Of a DNA stretch of 64,000 nucleotides, positions 48,500 through 59,894 are shown piece after piece. Position numbers and translations under genes: made by a program. The notes beneath the pieces are model-generated. The model saw nothing but the letters and a program-made list of their open reading frames with translations, searched no databases and had not been told where the DNA came from. Every line of letters begins with the position of its first letter. Position 1 is the first letter of the stretch. This DNA comes from Ciborinia camelliae (Eukaryota; Ascomycota; Leotiomycetes; Helotiales; Sclerotiniaceae), in assembly GCA_025890175.1 (NCBI GenBank), contig JANPYM010000005.1, forward strand, positions 2,785,586 to 2,849,585. The letters run 5' to 3'.

Positions 48500-48879
48500 T
48501 CACAAGATTGTTTGTTTACCTGATGCTTTTCCACTTGTGAAATGAAGAACGTCGACGGGAAGATACCAAGAGCCATGAAGCGTGGTTTTAAAAGATAGCA
48601 CCCCAATGCCACTTACTTGACGTACAACCATGCCAAATCCCCAAGTATCTTGCTCCACAGTCAGTCTCCGGATCTCCAAACAGTCGCCAATACCTTCTCT
48701 TCTCTTACCTTGTCCCCTGATATAATTACGAACATGCCTGCAAACACTGTCAAGAGTAGAGCAATCCTCAGAGAGCACCATCTACGCAGACAGATATAAG
48801 CTCCTTGTTGGAATGAGATATCGGGGTCTATCATGTAGAAATGAAGCCGTTCGTGATAACTTGCGCCAAAGCTCCGCAT
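48500..48879 (-). pseudogene. Possible relic of a fungal polytopic membrane protein
   Basis: A minus-strand frame from 48879 reads a basic loop and a membrane segment (LRIALLLTVFAGMFVIISGD) followed by KVLATVWRSGD. A second frame continues IRRLTVEQDTWGFGMVV. This order (last membrane helix, KVLATVWR-like loop, DTWGFGQ-like end) recalls a large family of fungal multi-TM proteins of unknown function. The frame change and small size indicate a fragment. The match rests on memory of the family pattern. Confidence 0.3.
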
Positions 48880-50009
48880 CTGTAGAATCCCTAGGTATCT
48901 TGTAATTCTTGGCTGTCCTTTCCATTATGTTTCCTTGTCTTTCTGCTTGAACCATTAACCTCTTGCCGTTATATGTTATAAATAAAGATAACGCTGAAGC
49001 TCGATATATGGTTTTCGAAATTTAATTCCGAACCGAGTTCCGCAATACTCGGCGACTTGAGAACTCCTCATCTCATCTGACTGCCCTTTTATCAACTATC
49101 TCCCCACCAAGTATGTATGTATGTATTCGATCGATTTTGTGTATCGTGCCGTCAGGAGTTCGAAACATCGAGTAAGGCTTGTGCTATCATATGCGCAATT
49201 CCACACCGAGTCCCTCAATTACAAATCCATCTTTGCGCGCGATATAGGCAATAGGGCGAACATATGCGATGCGGTCGCCGCATTTCGAATGGAAGCGTTG
49301 ATAAATTCCGAGGCCACTGTGAAGGAAAGACTGCACGACTTACCGTAAGGCGTCAAATCTTTTAAAGGGTAATTGCTATGCGAATATTTCAATACCTTGC
49401 TGATCCCAAGATACTGGGCTTATTAGCTGTCACTCTCTCATGATTGTAACATAACTGTTGCTGAGCTGCCACTTATTTAATGCGAAGGGGAATGCGATTA
49501 TGGTTGCAGGTGGGTGAAGTCTTCCAAGGTTGGTGTTCAGGCGCACAATCCTTAGCGTATTTTGATCCCTGGACATCCGCCTCTCAAGTTTCAATAACGA
49601 ACTTCACTATTCACCCGAGAGCTCCAAACACCCACCTCGAGCAAGGAAGGGAATTTTGTCATGTTTTCAAAACCTCTTTTATTTCAATCAATGCAAAAGA
49701 AAACAATCCGGTTTCTGAGTACTCCAACGTGTATGCAGCTGTCATCTGAACTTGAGACCCATTGCTTTGGTTCACACTGCACCAAGTGGTCCTCAGTAAC
49801 CTTGATTATAAGAGGTTGTGAATCGAAGTGCTTGAAATATCAGATGGGAGAAAAATTTGGCATTGTTTGGTTTAAAAGCAAGAGAACTATAAAATAGGTG
49901 GTATGAGATGTCATTTCATCAATTTTTGAGTCTATCACCCTCAACTTTTAGGATACGCATATCAGACTGCTAATTAAGTATTTTGATCACTTCATTGTTT
50001 AACTTCTAC

Positions 50010-50120
50010 TCATCCCTCATTATTCATTCCTAACTCACGCAATCTGCTCCAAGTTGTTGGGTCACTCAAGCTCTCCGGCAGCGTCTGAGGTAGCCTCTGC
50101 ATATAATGGAACTTATAATC
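50010..50120 (-). pseudogene. C-terminal fragment of a GNAT acetyltransferase paralogue
   Basis: The minus strand encodes DYKFHYMQRLPQTLPESL and then SDPTTWSRLRELGMNNEG before TGA at 50010. The first part is nearly identical to the C-terminus of the intact GNAT gene 0.9 kb away (NYKFRYMQRLPQTLPKSA). The acetyltransferase body is not found upstream, so this is the tail of a lost tandem copy. Confidence 0.7.
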
Positions 50121-50941
50121 CTTCGGGTGTCATCATGTTATACGCATGAGAGGTACAATGCAGTCTTTTTTCCCGATCCATTACGAATACTAGCCTCGAT
50201 ATCGAATGCCGAATCTCATTCGATAAAGTCTTGACTCTTACCTTCAGTCCAGCGAGCCAAGGCTTGGATAAAATCAATGCTAAGGAGCATAGAGTCTCAA
50301 CGCTGTAGTTCCATTGTTACTGTCTTATACATTGCGGATACATTCCGATCATATATCTGCCCTACATCTATAACGGCTTTATCATCTTTTACTGTGATCC
50401 AGTAATTTGTGCATTTTAACAAATCATACCTATGCTGCTCTTAAATCGTTCCTTCGTTTCCCATTAGCTACTCCGTTCGACTGTTACTCTTGCTTGCCAA
50501 TTCGATATACTTGCCATCTTGCGCGGAAGAAAGCTGACTGGAGTTGGAAATATCCCTCTCGAGAAGTGGCTTCTGCGATAACTTGGACCTGATCTCAGAA
50601 TACACAGTGCTGTACTGCACTTCCGATAGAGGTGACATGGTGGGGAGACGGCAATCAACGACACCCACGCATGGTTCTATTGAAAACCAGATGAGGAATT
50701 CGCAGAAACATCTAGGTTTCAAAGTAATTCAATATTAGCTACCGCCACTTTTCGGGAGACGAACTTTTTCACTTGCAAGCATATATAATTTGAAAGAAGG
50801 ATCAGAGTAGAATTATCAATGGGATATAACATTTAGAACTCGAGAAATTTGGCACACACGACTTTGATGGAACTAGAGTGCGTAAAACTAAAGATACAGA
50901 TATCAACCATACTCTCCGCGGAATATAGACTTTTAAAAGCT

Positions 50942-51652
50942 TCAAGCAGACTTGGGCAACGTCTGCGGAAGCCTTTGCATGTAACGGAACTTGTAGTTCC
51001 CATACCCCCTATCATTCCCCTTGGCATTAGGTGCCCATTCCCTTAGATCCACATCCAAAAATTGTACAGTCTCAAAGCCATGCTTCGTATAAAGTGGAAA
51101 CCCGAAAGGCGAAGCTTGCATAAAGATTGGCAAGCCTTCCTTGTCTGCCAACTGATTACCGTACGCAACGAGAGCATTCCCCATACCCCGTCGCTGAAAG
51201 GTAGGCTCGGTGAAGACGGCCTTGCAAAGAATATGGCGTTGACCTTTACTCCACCTCTCCAGCCATCGATCGGTATCGGCCTGCACAAACATTGGGAGTC
51301 CAGGAGGGAAGTCGAATTCGCCTTTAGCCAAATCCTTTGTCGAAGCTAACATCTTTGCCGCAGCCTTCTCATCCCGTTCTCGAATCTCGGCATCAGTTGG
51401 TGTGTTCCATGATGCCCAAGCGGCAATCTCGCCCGTTTCCTTGTCAACTGCTTTGATATGTTGCCAATTTGGGTCACCGACTTGACCTTCGAGCATTTCC
51501 GTCACCCGTTGCTCAAATTCTTTTGGATTATCGAAGTACAATGAAAACGCATTGTCGGGAAGACAAGAAACAACATGGATGTAAGAAAGTCGGGGGATAT
51601 CCGCACGAGTAGCTGGTGCAAGTTCGAATTTTGGGGATGTGTGATCCATCAT
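50942..51652 (-). CDS. GNAT-family N-acetyltransferase
   Basis: A single exon of 236 residues from the ATG at 51652; further upstream the frame has no ATG. The N-terminus FELAPATRADIPRLSYIH fits the start of fungal GNAT proteins. A variable middle follows (WASWNTPTDAEIRERDEKAA, FPPGLPMFVQADTDRWLERW). The acetyl-CoA loop is FTEPTFQRRGMGNALVAYG, with the Q/R-x-x-G-x-G motif, and then ADKEGLPIFMQASPFGFPLY and KHGFETV give the strand/helix end of the fold. It likely acetylates a small amine or peptide in the cytosol; substrate unknown. A tail fragment of a paralogue lies downstream. It appears intact. Confidence 0.9.
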   Translation of the reverse strand: MMDHTSPKFELAPATRADIPRLSYIHVVSCLPDNAFSLYFDNPKEFEQRVTEMLEGQVGDPNWQHIKAVDKETGEIAAWASWNTPTDAEIRERDEKAAAKMLASTKDLAKGEFDFPPGLPMFVQADTDRWLERWSKGQRHILCKAVFTEPTFQRRGMGNALVAYGNQLADKEGLPIFMQASPFGFPLYTKHGFETVQFLDVDLREWAPNAKGNDRGYGNYKFRYMQRLPQTLPKSA

Positions 51653-52888
51653 GCTTGAGTTGTATGTTTTGGGCTCACTGTGACATAGAAGAGGCAAAAA
51701 GGAGTTCTATACCTTCAATGAGACTTTTATGAGATCGCCTGTGGTAGTTGGATCTTATTGACTATAGGCTGTTCGCGGACACGACCACCGGTGGAGGTCA
51801 CAATCATAATGGTGAAAGAGAAAGGCCGGCGGCGCAGCAAATGGTACATAAAACATAGAGTAACCCCATCTTGCATCAGCTGCCCCTCCATAGCGTAGCA
51901 TCATCTATAATAACGAGGAAATTCAAAGGTAATGAATCCACCGGGGAAGCGTATGTGCATTAGACGGATGCAGGACTTGACACTTGGCAGGCACCGAACA
52001 GCTGGGATCGTGGGGCATACAAACGCTTGACCAATATGGAGATATTCGCGACTATTGACTAGATTAGGTCATGTTTGTAGGGGTCGCCTGAGATTACTAT
52101 TGTAGATAAGCGGATCTTACTTTCACAAGCTGAGCGATGTAGGATATCTAGCTTTATTTGTATTTCGCAAAAATTTCTGTACTCTGGAGATTCCCGAGAT
52201 TCCTATGACCGGGATCCCGGATCTGAGCCCGCCCAGCCGGACCGAGCCGAGTCCCAACTCAATTCCTACTATTGGTGTCCGCCCTACAAAACCAAAACAA
52301 TTCTTTTTGCATTAATACGATCTATCCATCAATATCACCCAACTCGGAAATACTACACGTCTGTTTTCTTCAATATTGCTCTTGAAGGAAGTGCTGGGTT
52401 GGTCTTCGCCGCATTGATACCTTATCATAATAGTATGCTACTCTTGATTGATAATTTGATTGGAACAACAGTTGGAACTTATCTCTCAATACCTTACCAA
52501 CACCACCCTAGTTACAAACGGTTGGTTATCCATCCGTCTTTATAGGTCAGAATCATGAGTCCAATACCGCAAAAAAATGGCCATCAATGTACTTGCGAGG
52601 TTCTGTTGCTCCCAAATCGATCTGATACCAACCAAGCGGCCAAATCAAGTCATCATCCTACTAAAATCACCCTTGTTACTCAGTAAGCAATTGGCTGACT
52701 TGTGACCAAGAATATTCTCCCCTGTCCCATTTGATTTTCGAGTGGAATGTCACAAATGCGAGGCAATTCAAAGGATTAGTTTCCTTTCTGAATCCCCCCA
52801 GGTTCCAGAGCAAAGGCCGGCCATCTTCTAACCTCCTACTTCTTTCTCTCAAAAGTGACGTGTGAATGGTTGGATTTCGAACGAAAAC
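51653..52888. other. Intergenic, no gene recognised
   Basis: Region between divergent genes. A short GC-rich island near 52200-52250 (CCGGGATCCCGGATC and CCGGACCGAGCCGAG) contrasts with its surroundings. No gene is supported. Confidence 0.5.
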
Positions 52889-54629
52889 ATGACATCTAAC
52901 TTGAAATCAGAGGAGAAGATTCCCTCTTCTACTGTAGACGTTGAAACTGGATCAGAAAGAGTTTCTGTCGCCCTCGAGAACAAACAACTCTTACTCCGGC
53001 GATAAAAGTTGGAAGTTAATATTGTCTCATGTTATTCCTATAGGCTTGATATGCCTGCTCGTCTGGCTTGACGAAGGCATCCTTGCCACCCAAATCCCAA
53101 GTATTTCAGATGAGTTCAAGTCTTTTGACCAGATCGGATGGTATGGCCCCTCATATCTTTTCGACTTATGTGCAAGTCAGCTGCCCTTTGCGAGGGCATA
53201 CAAGGACTTTCCTACCAAGATCACTTATATGGTCAGTCTTCTCATTTTTGAGGTGACATCAATCATACAAGCAGCAGCCCCTTCTTCAGCAGCATTCATT
53301 GTTGGGCGTATCTTTGCCGGCATGGGTGGAGCAGGCGTACTTGCGGGCAGCTTGACGATCTTTTCTGAAGAGATTCCAAAAGCTAAACTTCCATATGCTA
53401 TGGGAAGTTTTGGCTTGGCTCAGAGTGTAGGAGGCATAGCGGGCCTCATTATTGGAGGTGCAATCACGAGCAGTTCATTGACATGGAGATGGTACTACGA
53501 TTTATTTTCCCGGTTGGCTCAACATGCTGACTCTTAGAAGGTGTTTCTATTTAAATCCGACCATATCTGCCGCCGCACTTGCTCCCGTCCTATTTCTTTG
53601 AAGGGGCAAGTTTGTACCTCCGCCCGAAGACGGTAAGCCGACAGCAAGAGAAGTCTTTGTAAAGTTTGATTACCCTGGTGTAATGACATTCACCGCTGCC
53701 ATTGTAGCCCTACTCCTCGGGCTTCAATTCGGTGGTTCAACTTATACATGGTCGGATCGAAGAACTATAGCTTCTCTCTCAGTAGCCGGAGTGTTCATCA
53801 TTTTTTCCGTTATAGAGTGGTGGAAGGGTGATAACGCCATATTACCTAGCAAAATACTCGGGCCAAGAGTAGTGTCTTTGGCATCTATCTATACCGCAAC
53901 TTTAGACGGTTCATACTTCATTTTATTGTATCAAGTACGTATTTTTTTTAATTATCCCAAAGATAGATTAGCACTTTGTACTCATCAACATGCAGGTCCC
54001 GCTATAGTTTCAATCAATCTATGGATTATCTGCCAGAGACTCCGGTTATCGCATCATTCCGCTCGTAGGCTCTTGCATTTTTGCAGGCATTATCGGCACA
54101 ACGTTAACAGGGAAGCTCCGCTACTATCATCCGTTCATGTTGCTTGACTCTATACTTTTAGCAGTAGGAAGCGGCCTTCTCACGACATTGCATCCTACCA
54201 ATTCAAGGAAATGGGTGGGCTATGAAATTTTAGCGGGAGCCGGCACAGGACTTGGAAGCCCACTTCCTCTACTGGCTGTTCAAGATGCGATATCACCGAG
54301 GCGATGTACCCATAGGCTATGGTATCGTGCTTACCGCAGGCTATCTAGTGTCTTCAATTGCTTTTGCCATAGCACAAGCCGTATTTGCTAGTCGACTAAA
54401 AAGTGCCATTCGTCAGCAACTACCAAGTATAGATCCTAACACTATCGATGGTGCAGGGGCCACGGACTTGAAATCTCTATTACCTGATGGTGTTTATGAT
54501 CAAGGGTTGCAGTTATACAACAAGGCATTAACACAAAGCTGGTATACTTCGGTCATTCTAGCAGCGGTCTCGGTCTTTTTTGTTCTTGGCTTGAAGTGGA
54601 AGAAAATGGATATGAAGGACCACAAGTAA
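52889..54629 (+). pseudogene. Broken MFS multidrug-type transporter
   Basis: The ATG at 52889 opens a hydrophilic N-terminus that runs into a stop; one base out of frame the transporter starts at WKLILSHVIPIGLICLLVWL and DEGILATQIPSISDEF. Membrane segments and MFS motifs follow (FIVGRIFAGMGGAGVLAGS, LAQSVGGIAGLIIGG). An intron after WRW joins to CFYLNPTISAAALAPVLFL, where a TGA interrupts before RGKFVPPPEDGK. A further intron at about 53934-53997 leads to VPL, a TAG, and then FQSIYGLSARDSGYRIIPLV. A final frameshift lies near 54290 (AISPRR to DVPIGYGIVLTAGYLV). The last frame runs to a normal stop at 54629. Two frameshifts and two nonsense codons make loss of function likely. Family: 14-TM DHA2-like efflux pumps. 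Confidence 0.85.
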
Positions 54630-55955
54630 AGAGCTTGAGTCTGTATAGATTGCCATTGAATGTTAACCATCTTGTCCTCGCCCATTGCTTACCATTCCAT
54701 TTATGAGTTGTTGTTGACTTAAAGAGAGCCTCTCATTATCAGATGCCTATCCTATTGTCTGTTACAGTCAAAAGATCCGTCTTCTGCTTTTGCCAAAGTT
54801 GCGATCGTCCGTTCATAAGTCTTTCTCTGAAACGATTCCGAATAAACCATCGTGTTTGATCATCGTTGCGGCAGTTTCCCTTTTCAAGCATCTGATCAGT
54901 CTCCATCTTAGTAGCGAAATTCCGATCAGATATCTCACCAATACTTACAGAACACTAATTATCATTCTTTCAGAACTACAGAATCGTCAGAAGTCGAAGT
55001 TCATGGGCCTCTCGTCATAAATCGAGACTAGAGAGGTCGATGAGATTTCCAGATTATTGGACTTTTCGCCGGAGTAATGTCATGAGTTTATCACGTGATA
55101 ATTCTTCAGGGAGAGGCCAGGAAGTTCCTCATGTGTCTTCTTAGCACAGGCAAGTTAAGTTCGTAAGATGGAGCTTATGTCTCAAGTTGTTGGTATGTAC
55201 TATTAAAGTATACAATATTTGAGATTTTAATACCTTCGATTTATATTTTGCAACATTATCCTCGTGGGCCCTCAAGTAGGCTACTTACGTCAACATACTG
55301 CATGTAACGAAGTGCCTAGAGGAGTATCAGTAGAGGCCCTCCCAGTATCGTCGATCCTCGCCATATATAGTAACCTAACCCTAGGGGTTTCTAACTTAGT
55401 ACTAGCATTGTCCCTTTTGGGCAGGTGGTGTACTCATGCGGCCGGAAATTATGTAAATCCGGATACGCTAACACGTGCCCCATACTGGTAAATTACAAAA
55501 GAAAATACCCGGTCATCTTAGCGACGATTTGCATAACTTCTGACACCACAAGTAGCAAAGCTAGCGAACCTAGTTCATCACTGCAGGTACGAGATGAACA
55601 AAAGGAATAAAACGAGGGGCGTAACCTGTTCATCTCACTTAACTAATTTCCTATGTTCTTTTTTTGGCCATAATAATGCATTCGTATTCATTTTGACGCA
55701 TTTTATCCAATGATTTCTTCTTTCATGATATTGGAATGGTTCGCGGGGCCCATGATAGAGTTCCATTGCATCCTGGTGGATCATGATTTTGAATGGATTC
55801 TCGTGCACCGCCTTAAGTGGCTCTAGAGTACTACGCTGAATTGACCTACGGGAAAGAATTCCAAGCATATAAGAATCTAAAGTAGAGATCGAGTACTTTT
55901 TGTGGTTTTGCTGCTCGTTTTCTTTCTCAACGTCTCCCAGCGTGTGGCACTCGCT
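54630..55955. other. Intergenic, no gene recognised
   Basis: Short frames with no domain. The part at about 55260-55620 is rich in CTA/TAG and GTA triplets, unlike its neighbours, and could be a decayed repeat element, but no terminal repeats were identified. Confidence 0.4.
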
Positions 55956-57008
55956 ATGCGGGTATTTCAATTTATTTCTTTGCAATTCATATTGCTTGCG
56001 TTTGCGAGTGTAGTACATTCATTCAAGTTCACCAATACGGCTTTCAATCCGGTATTAGGACAACAATTTACAATCACTTGGATTGATTCAACAGGATCTG
56101 TTACTCTACACTTAGTTCCTGTCCAATATTATAATGCTAGTATTCCGCTTGCCAGCGCCGTGTCCATCGGAGGTGTGTTTCACTTCGAGAATGATTCAGG
56201 AATTTATAGGCGACTGACATAACGAATGACAGTTGCAGCAACGGGAAATTCATTACCATGGACTCCAGATACTTCGCTTCACGCAGGAGTTTATAAGATA
56301 TATTGGGTTCCTTCAGATGATACCGAATCTGAGGTAGACAGTCCAACATTTACACTCGGTCAGATTGGCAAAAGCGACAGCCAGATTAGCTCAACCAGCT
56401 CAGGTTCAGGAGACGGAACATCTACGCCTACGACGACTAATGGAGGAGTGATTTCAGCTTCGAGTTCAATGGCGAACGATCAACCTCAACCCAATCAATC
56501 AAATCCTCTCACAAACACAATAAAAATCAGTATTGCCGTCAGCGTTGTTCTCGGCCTCACACTCATTATGCTCGTTGCTTTCATATTTATCCGCCGTCGA
56601 CGCTATTTGGCCACAATGCCAAAGACGAAGAGGCAACTCGCGACAAAAGAAATCGCAGATGATAATGATTCATGGTACGGGGAACATCAATTCAAAGCAG
56701 AGCTACCCGCACTCGCAGAGTCGGAAACTGCAATGGGGTCTTGCGTGAATCTGGTCAAGAAGAAACACGTGAGTGTGAATGCTGAGCCGGTGGAAATGGA
56801 TGCGTATTTTTTTATGAATGATATCAAGAAAGTAGATGATGGGAAACAAACGAAAGAGGGGACCATAGGATTGGGATTGGGACTGGGGGATTTAGAAGAG
56901 CTTCTTGAACCTCGAGAGTTGGATGCTGGGACGATTATGGACAAAAGTGAGATTGGCCACAAGTTTAATGTATCGGTACGTAATAATGTTAATCATGTTG
57001 AAATATAA
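55956..57008 (+). CDS. Secreted-type single-pass membrane protein with Ser/Thr-rich stalk
   Basis: Two exons (55956-56172, 56233-57008) give 330 residues. Residues 1-22 (MRVFQFISLQFILLAFASVV) are a signal peptide. The next domain (FTNTAFNPVLGQQFTITWID, ...GSVTLHLVPVQYY, ...HAGVYKIYWVPS) resembles the beta-sandwich Ser/Thr-rich (Kre9/KNH-like) ectodomain found in many fungal wall proteins. A Ser/Thr/Gly-rich stalk precedes a transmembrane helix (about 169-193) and an RRRR stop-transfer signal. The cytoplasmic tail of about 135 residues is acidic and mixed. This is the architecture of a cell-surface protein or sensor; the exact role is unknown. It appears intact. Confidence 0.75.
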
Positions 57009-58472
57009 ATGAACGCATTATTCAAAATACAAATATGAGATGTGATCCAAATAAACGTTATATATTTGAGAATTATCATCTGCAAGTGCGGAAAGAGACC
57101 CTTCACAAGCACATTGAGAATAGGCATTGAGAATTTCTCTTGTTATGTCATTTTCCCTAAGATTGATATCAGATCGAAAAGAGTACATTCCTCATACTCA
57201 AAATCTCATATTTGATCCGAACAAGAAAATCGTCATCTCCTTCAACTAGATATTATTCTTCACTGTTGTACCTAGTTGATGTCAAAGAATGCCAAACCTC
57301 ATATTGTCCAATCCAGACTTATCTTATTCAGTAAGAACCCAACCACCACAAATAACGATTCTAATATCCAACGCCCCTCGAAATATAAGCCTATAACAAT
57401 TCATCTCGAAGTCCAAGAATGAGCTTCCTCTCACCACTGAACCAAAACCCCCTTCATTTTCGGGTAAAAATCAAACAAACACCCATGCACTTTCCTTTTC
57501 ACTCCAAGCTTAAAAATCTTCGACTTAAACAATCTATCCGCGAGAAACCCAGCGGTATAGTCTCGATCGTAAATAATATCTTACTAAACTTGACTATTTT
57601 CCTATCGTTTGAATCCTAAGGATACAACTTGAGTAACCTCACGATTCCTTGCTCCACGATATGTAGAATTATTTCCTTATGTACTTGATACGCCCAAATA
57701 GCTCGGCTGTAAATGCTTTTCGGTGGGATAAATGCAAGAGGGTAAGAGGTAACTACCATGATTGGAGATTGAAAAGCAAATTGAACTCAAGAATTCAGCA
57801 CGTAATTTTATATCAAATTGTCCATGTAATACATTCCAGCTCTCAGAACAATTGCCAAGAAAACGGTTTGAATGTATCTTCTGTAAATGTCTACATGTAT
57901 GGACCGTAGAAATTTCCAAGGCTTTTTTCTGCATGCAAGAGCATTCATCCTGTTCTTCACCTTGGAAGATGAAGATTCACTATCAGTTTACAATGGGGTG
58001 GTCAATAGCAAAGCAATATCTGGATCTCGCATAGCCATGCGGAATAATTCATATTAGACGAAGGAAGTCTTTTGATAATCGATGCCACTTGAGCTGTCAA
58101 GAATCTCGGAGTCTGATCCGTAAGCGAGAATTGTCTGTGTCATGAGATGGTAGTCTTTTAATGTTATGGAGTCTCTAGTCTGATCTTACCCTACATCCTG
58201 TCTTCCCACACTTCACAGATGTATTTTCATGTTATAAGCCATTTTGATTATTCTTTCTTCTTTTCACAGCGCTGTTATCCTTCCCCTTTCTAATATCTCT
58301 ATAATACCTCATTCCCAACCCATAAAAGAAGCCAAAACATTAAAAAGCACCCATCTGATGAAACACACACCCCAATTTCGCTAAACCAGGCTGAATCCTA
58401 GTGTAAACCTCCCACCACTATCATGCACAGTCATGCACTTTCCACGGAGTATCTCGTCCCGCAGCCACGAAT
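57009..58472. other. Intergenic, no gene recognised
   Basis: AT-rich. Short plus-strand frames at 57419-58034 lack domains and codon character. Confidence 0.5.
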
Positions 58473-58943
58473 TTAGTATTCACTCATTGATCCTAAGGGA
58501 TCCCCAACGTACTGGTCGAGCATCTTGTCCGCAAGAGCGTCCATCTGATCGGTATTTTCATATTCCTGCGCCGCCTCCCACCATTTCTTCCGTTCATCTT
58601 CCGGAAGTGCCTGAAGGACCCTGGTGGAATAATCCTGACCCGAAATTTGCTTGACGGTCTCCGCAACCACAAACTTCAAATTATTCACATAATACTCACG
58701 GGCTAGCCTCTCGCTCATTGGAAACTTGTCGACAGCCAACTCGCGAGCTTTGATTTTGGTTAGTCGGCTGAGTATCACTTTTGCGAGCTCTTCCCGATTC
58801 TCATACTTTCCCTTGCATTGATCGCAAATTCGCGCTTCGGGTTTGGGAAAGTACAGATTGACGCAAAACTTGACGATTGGCTCGCCTCTGGAGTCGGTCT
58901 TTTTGTAATGTCCACAGAGATACATGGTTTCGATGAAACACAT
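58473..58943 (-). CDS. Hypothetical protein with CGHY and CxxC motifs
   Basis: A single-exon frame of 156 residues from the ATG at 58943, starting MCFIETMYLCGHYKKTDSRG. A CGHY pair, an isolated Cys and ICDQCKGKY give a C.H...C...C-x2-C pattern that could bind zinc. The C-terminal two thirds are helical and charged (LAKVILSRLTKIKARELAVD and AQEYENTDQMDALADKMLDQ). Small proteins of this layout are common and uncharacterised in filamentous ascomycetes. The upstream open frame has no supported ATG. Function unknown. Confidence 0.6.
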   Translation of the reverse strand: MCFIETMYLCGHYKKTDSRGEPIVKFCVNLYFPKPEARICDQCKGKYENREELAKVILSRLTKIKARELAVDKFPMSERLAREYYVNNLKFVVAETVKQISGQDYSTRVLQALPEDERKKWWEAAQEYENTDQMDALADKMLDQYVGDPLGSMSEY

Positions 58944-59894
58944 GATGAAGAGTGTGATCTGTTCAACCCTTTCGGTTGGTATTCTCTTGGAGGTGCGCAA
59001 GTACGCTTGGAGTTTGGTGATCGAAAGATACACCGAGTAGTGTGGTGGGTTTTCTGTTATTCAGATTCTTGTAATGATAAGAATGAGATTTGGAGATCGA
59101 ATGATATACAGCAAATGAGTAATCTAGTTGATCCTATTGTCTAAGCTAATTTTCGGGAAAGATATTCAAGGGCTGAATACAAAAAGGTGCGAAATCTCCA
59201 ATGCTTCGTTTTAAAGATCAGAGGGAAGATATTCAGGAAAGATAGTAACGTAGGGTCATGACGCCCTTGCTCAAACAAAATTTGCACCTTCCTTCATCAA
59301 CGCTTGTACGAGGGCAGGAACACCACTCCCATTGAAGATAAAAAACAACCAGAATTACCATTGGGCATTTCTCGAATGATATTTTAAAAAGGAAACAGCA
59401 TTGAAGAACATTCAAAAGTTTCTTCTCCCAAGAAAGCAATTACCCAGTTATATTAAATGAGAGCGGATTCATGATACAACACATGATTGAGACGTTTTTC
59501 CCTTTAAATAACTTGATGGATTTTAATGGTTTTGTCTAATAAAAATGGGCTATCCGTGTACTTTTGAGATAATTATATTGGAGGGTAAAGGAATAAGATG
59601 TAATACGAGTACAAATAACAAAAGTTATAAATAATATAAACAAGAGAAATAACGAAGTATTTTCATTCTATAGATTAAATAGGTATCCTTTAATACCTAT
59701 AGGTAGATGAAAGATACAAGAAGTTCAAAATGTAATTATATCAACAATATAAAACAATCGCCTCATCATATGAAATAACATATCCTTATTATTGGAAATC
59801 AAAACTGTTTTGTTTAAAGACAGAATGGATGATTGACACAAGTGTTGTGTTTGTTCGAGCTACAAATCAACTCAAACTCGCAGCTCGAAGGACA
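58944..59894. other. Intergenic, AT-rich, no gene recognised
   Basis: AT-rich sequence, including the 3' side of the ankyrin gene. No supported gene. Confidence 0.5.

Larger units (their letters stand above)
48107..50941. other. Intergenic with small gene relics
   Basis: 2.8 kb without an intact gene. The left end includes the RPS5 promoter. Two separate relics (48500-48879 and 50010-50120) are listed on their own; the rest shows nothing recognisable. Confidence 0.5.

Noticed and set aside
55264..55610. Possible LTR or transposon remnant with unusual CTA/TAG-rich composition
   Set aside because: No terminal repeats, target duplication or coding relic could be identified, so only the compositional oddity is noted.
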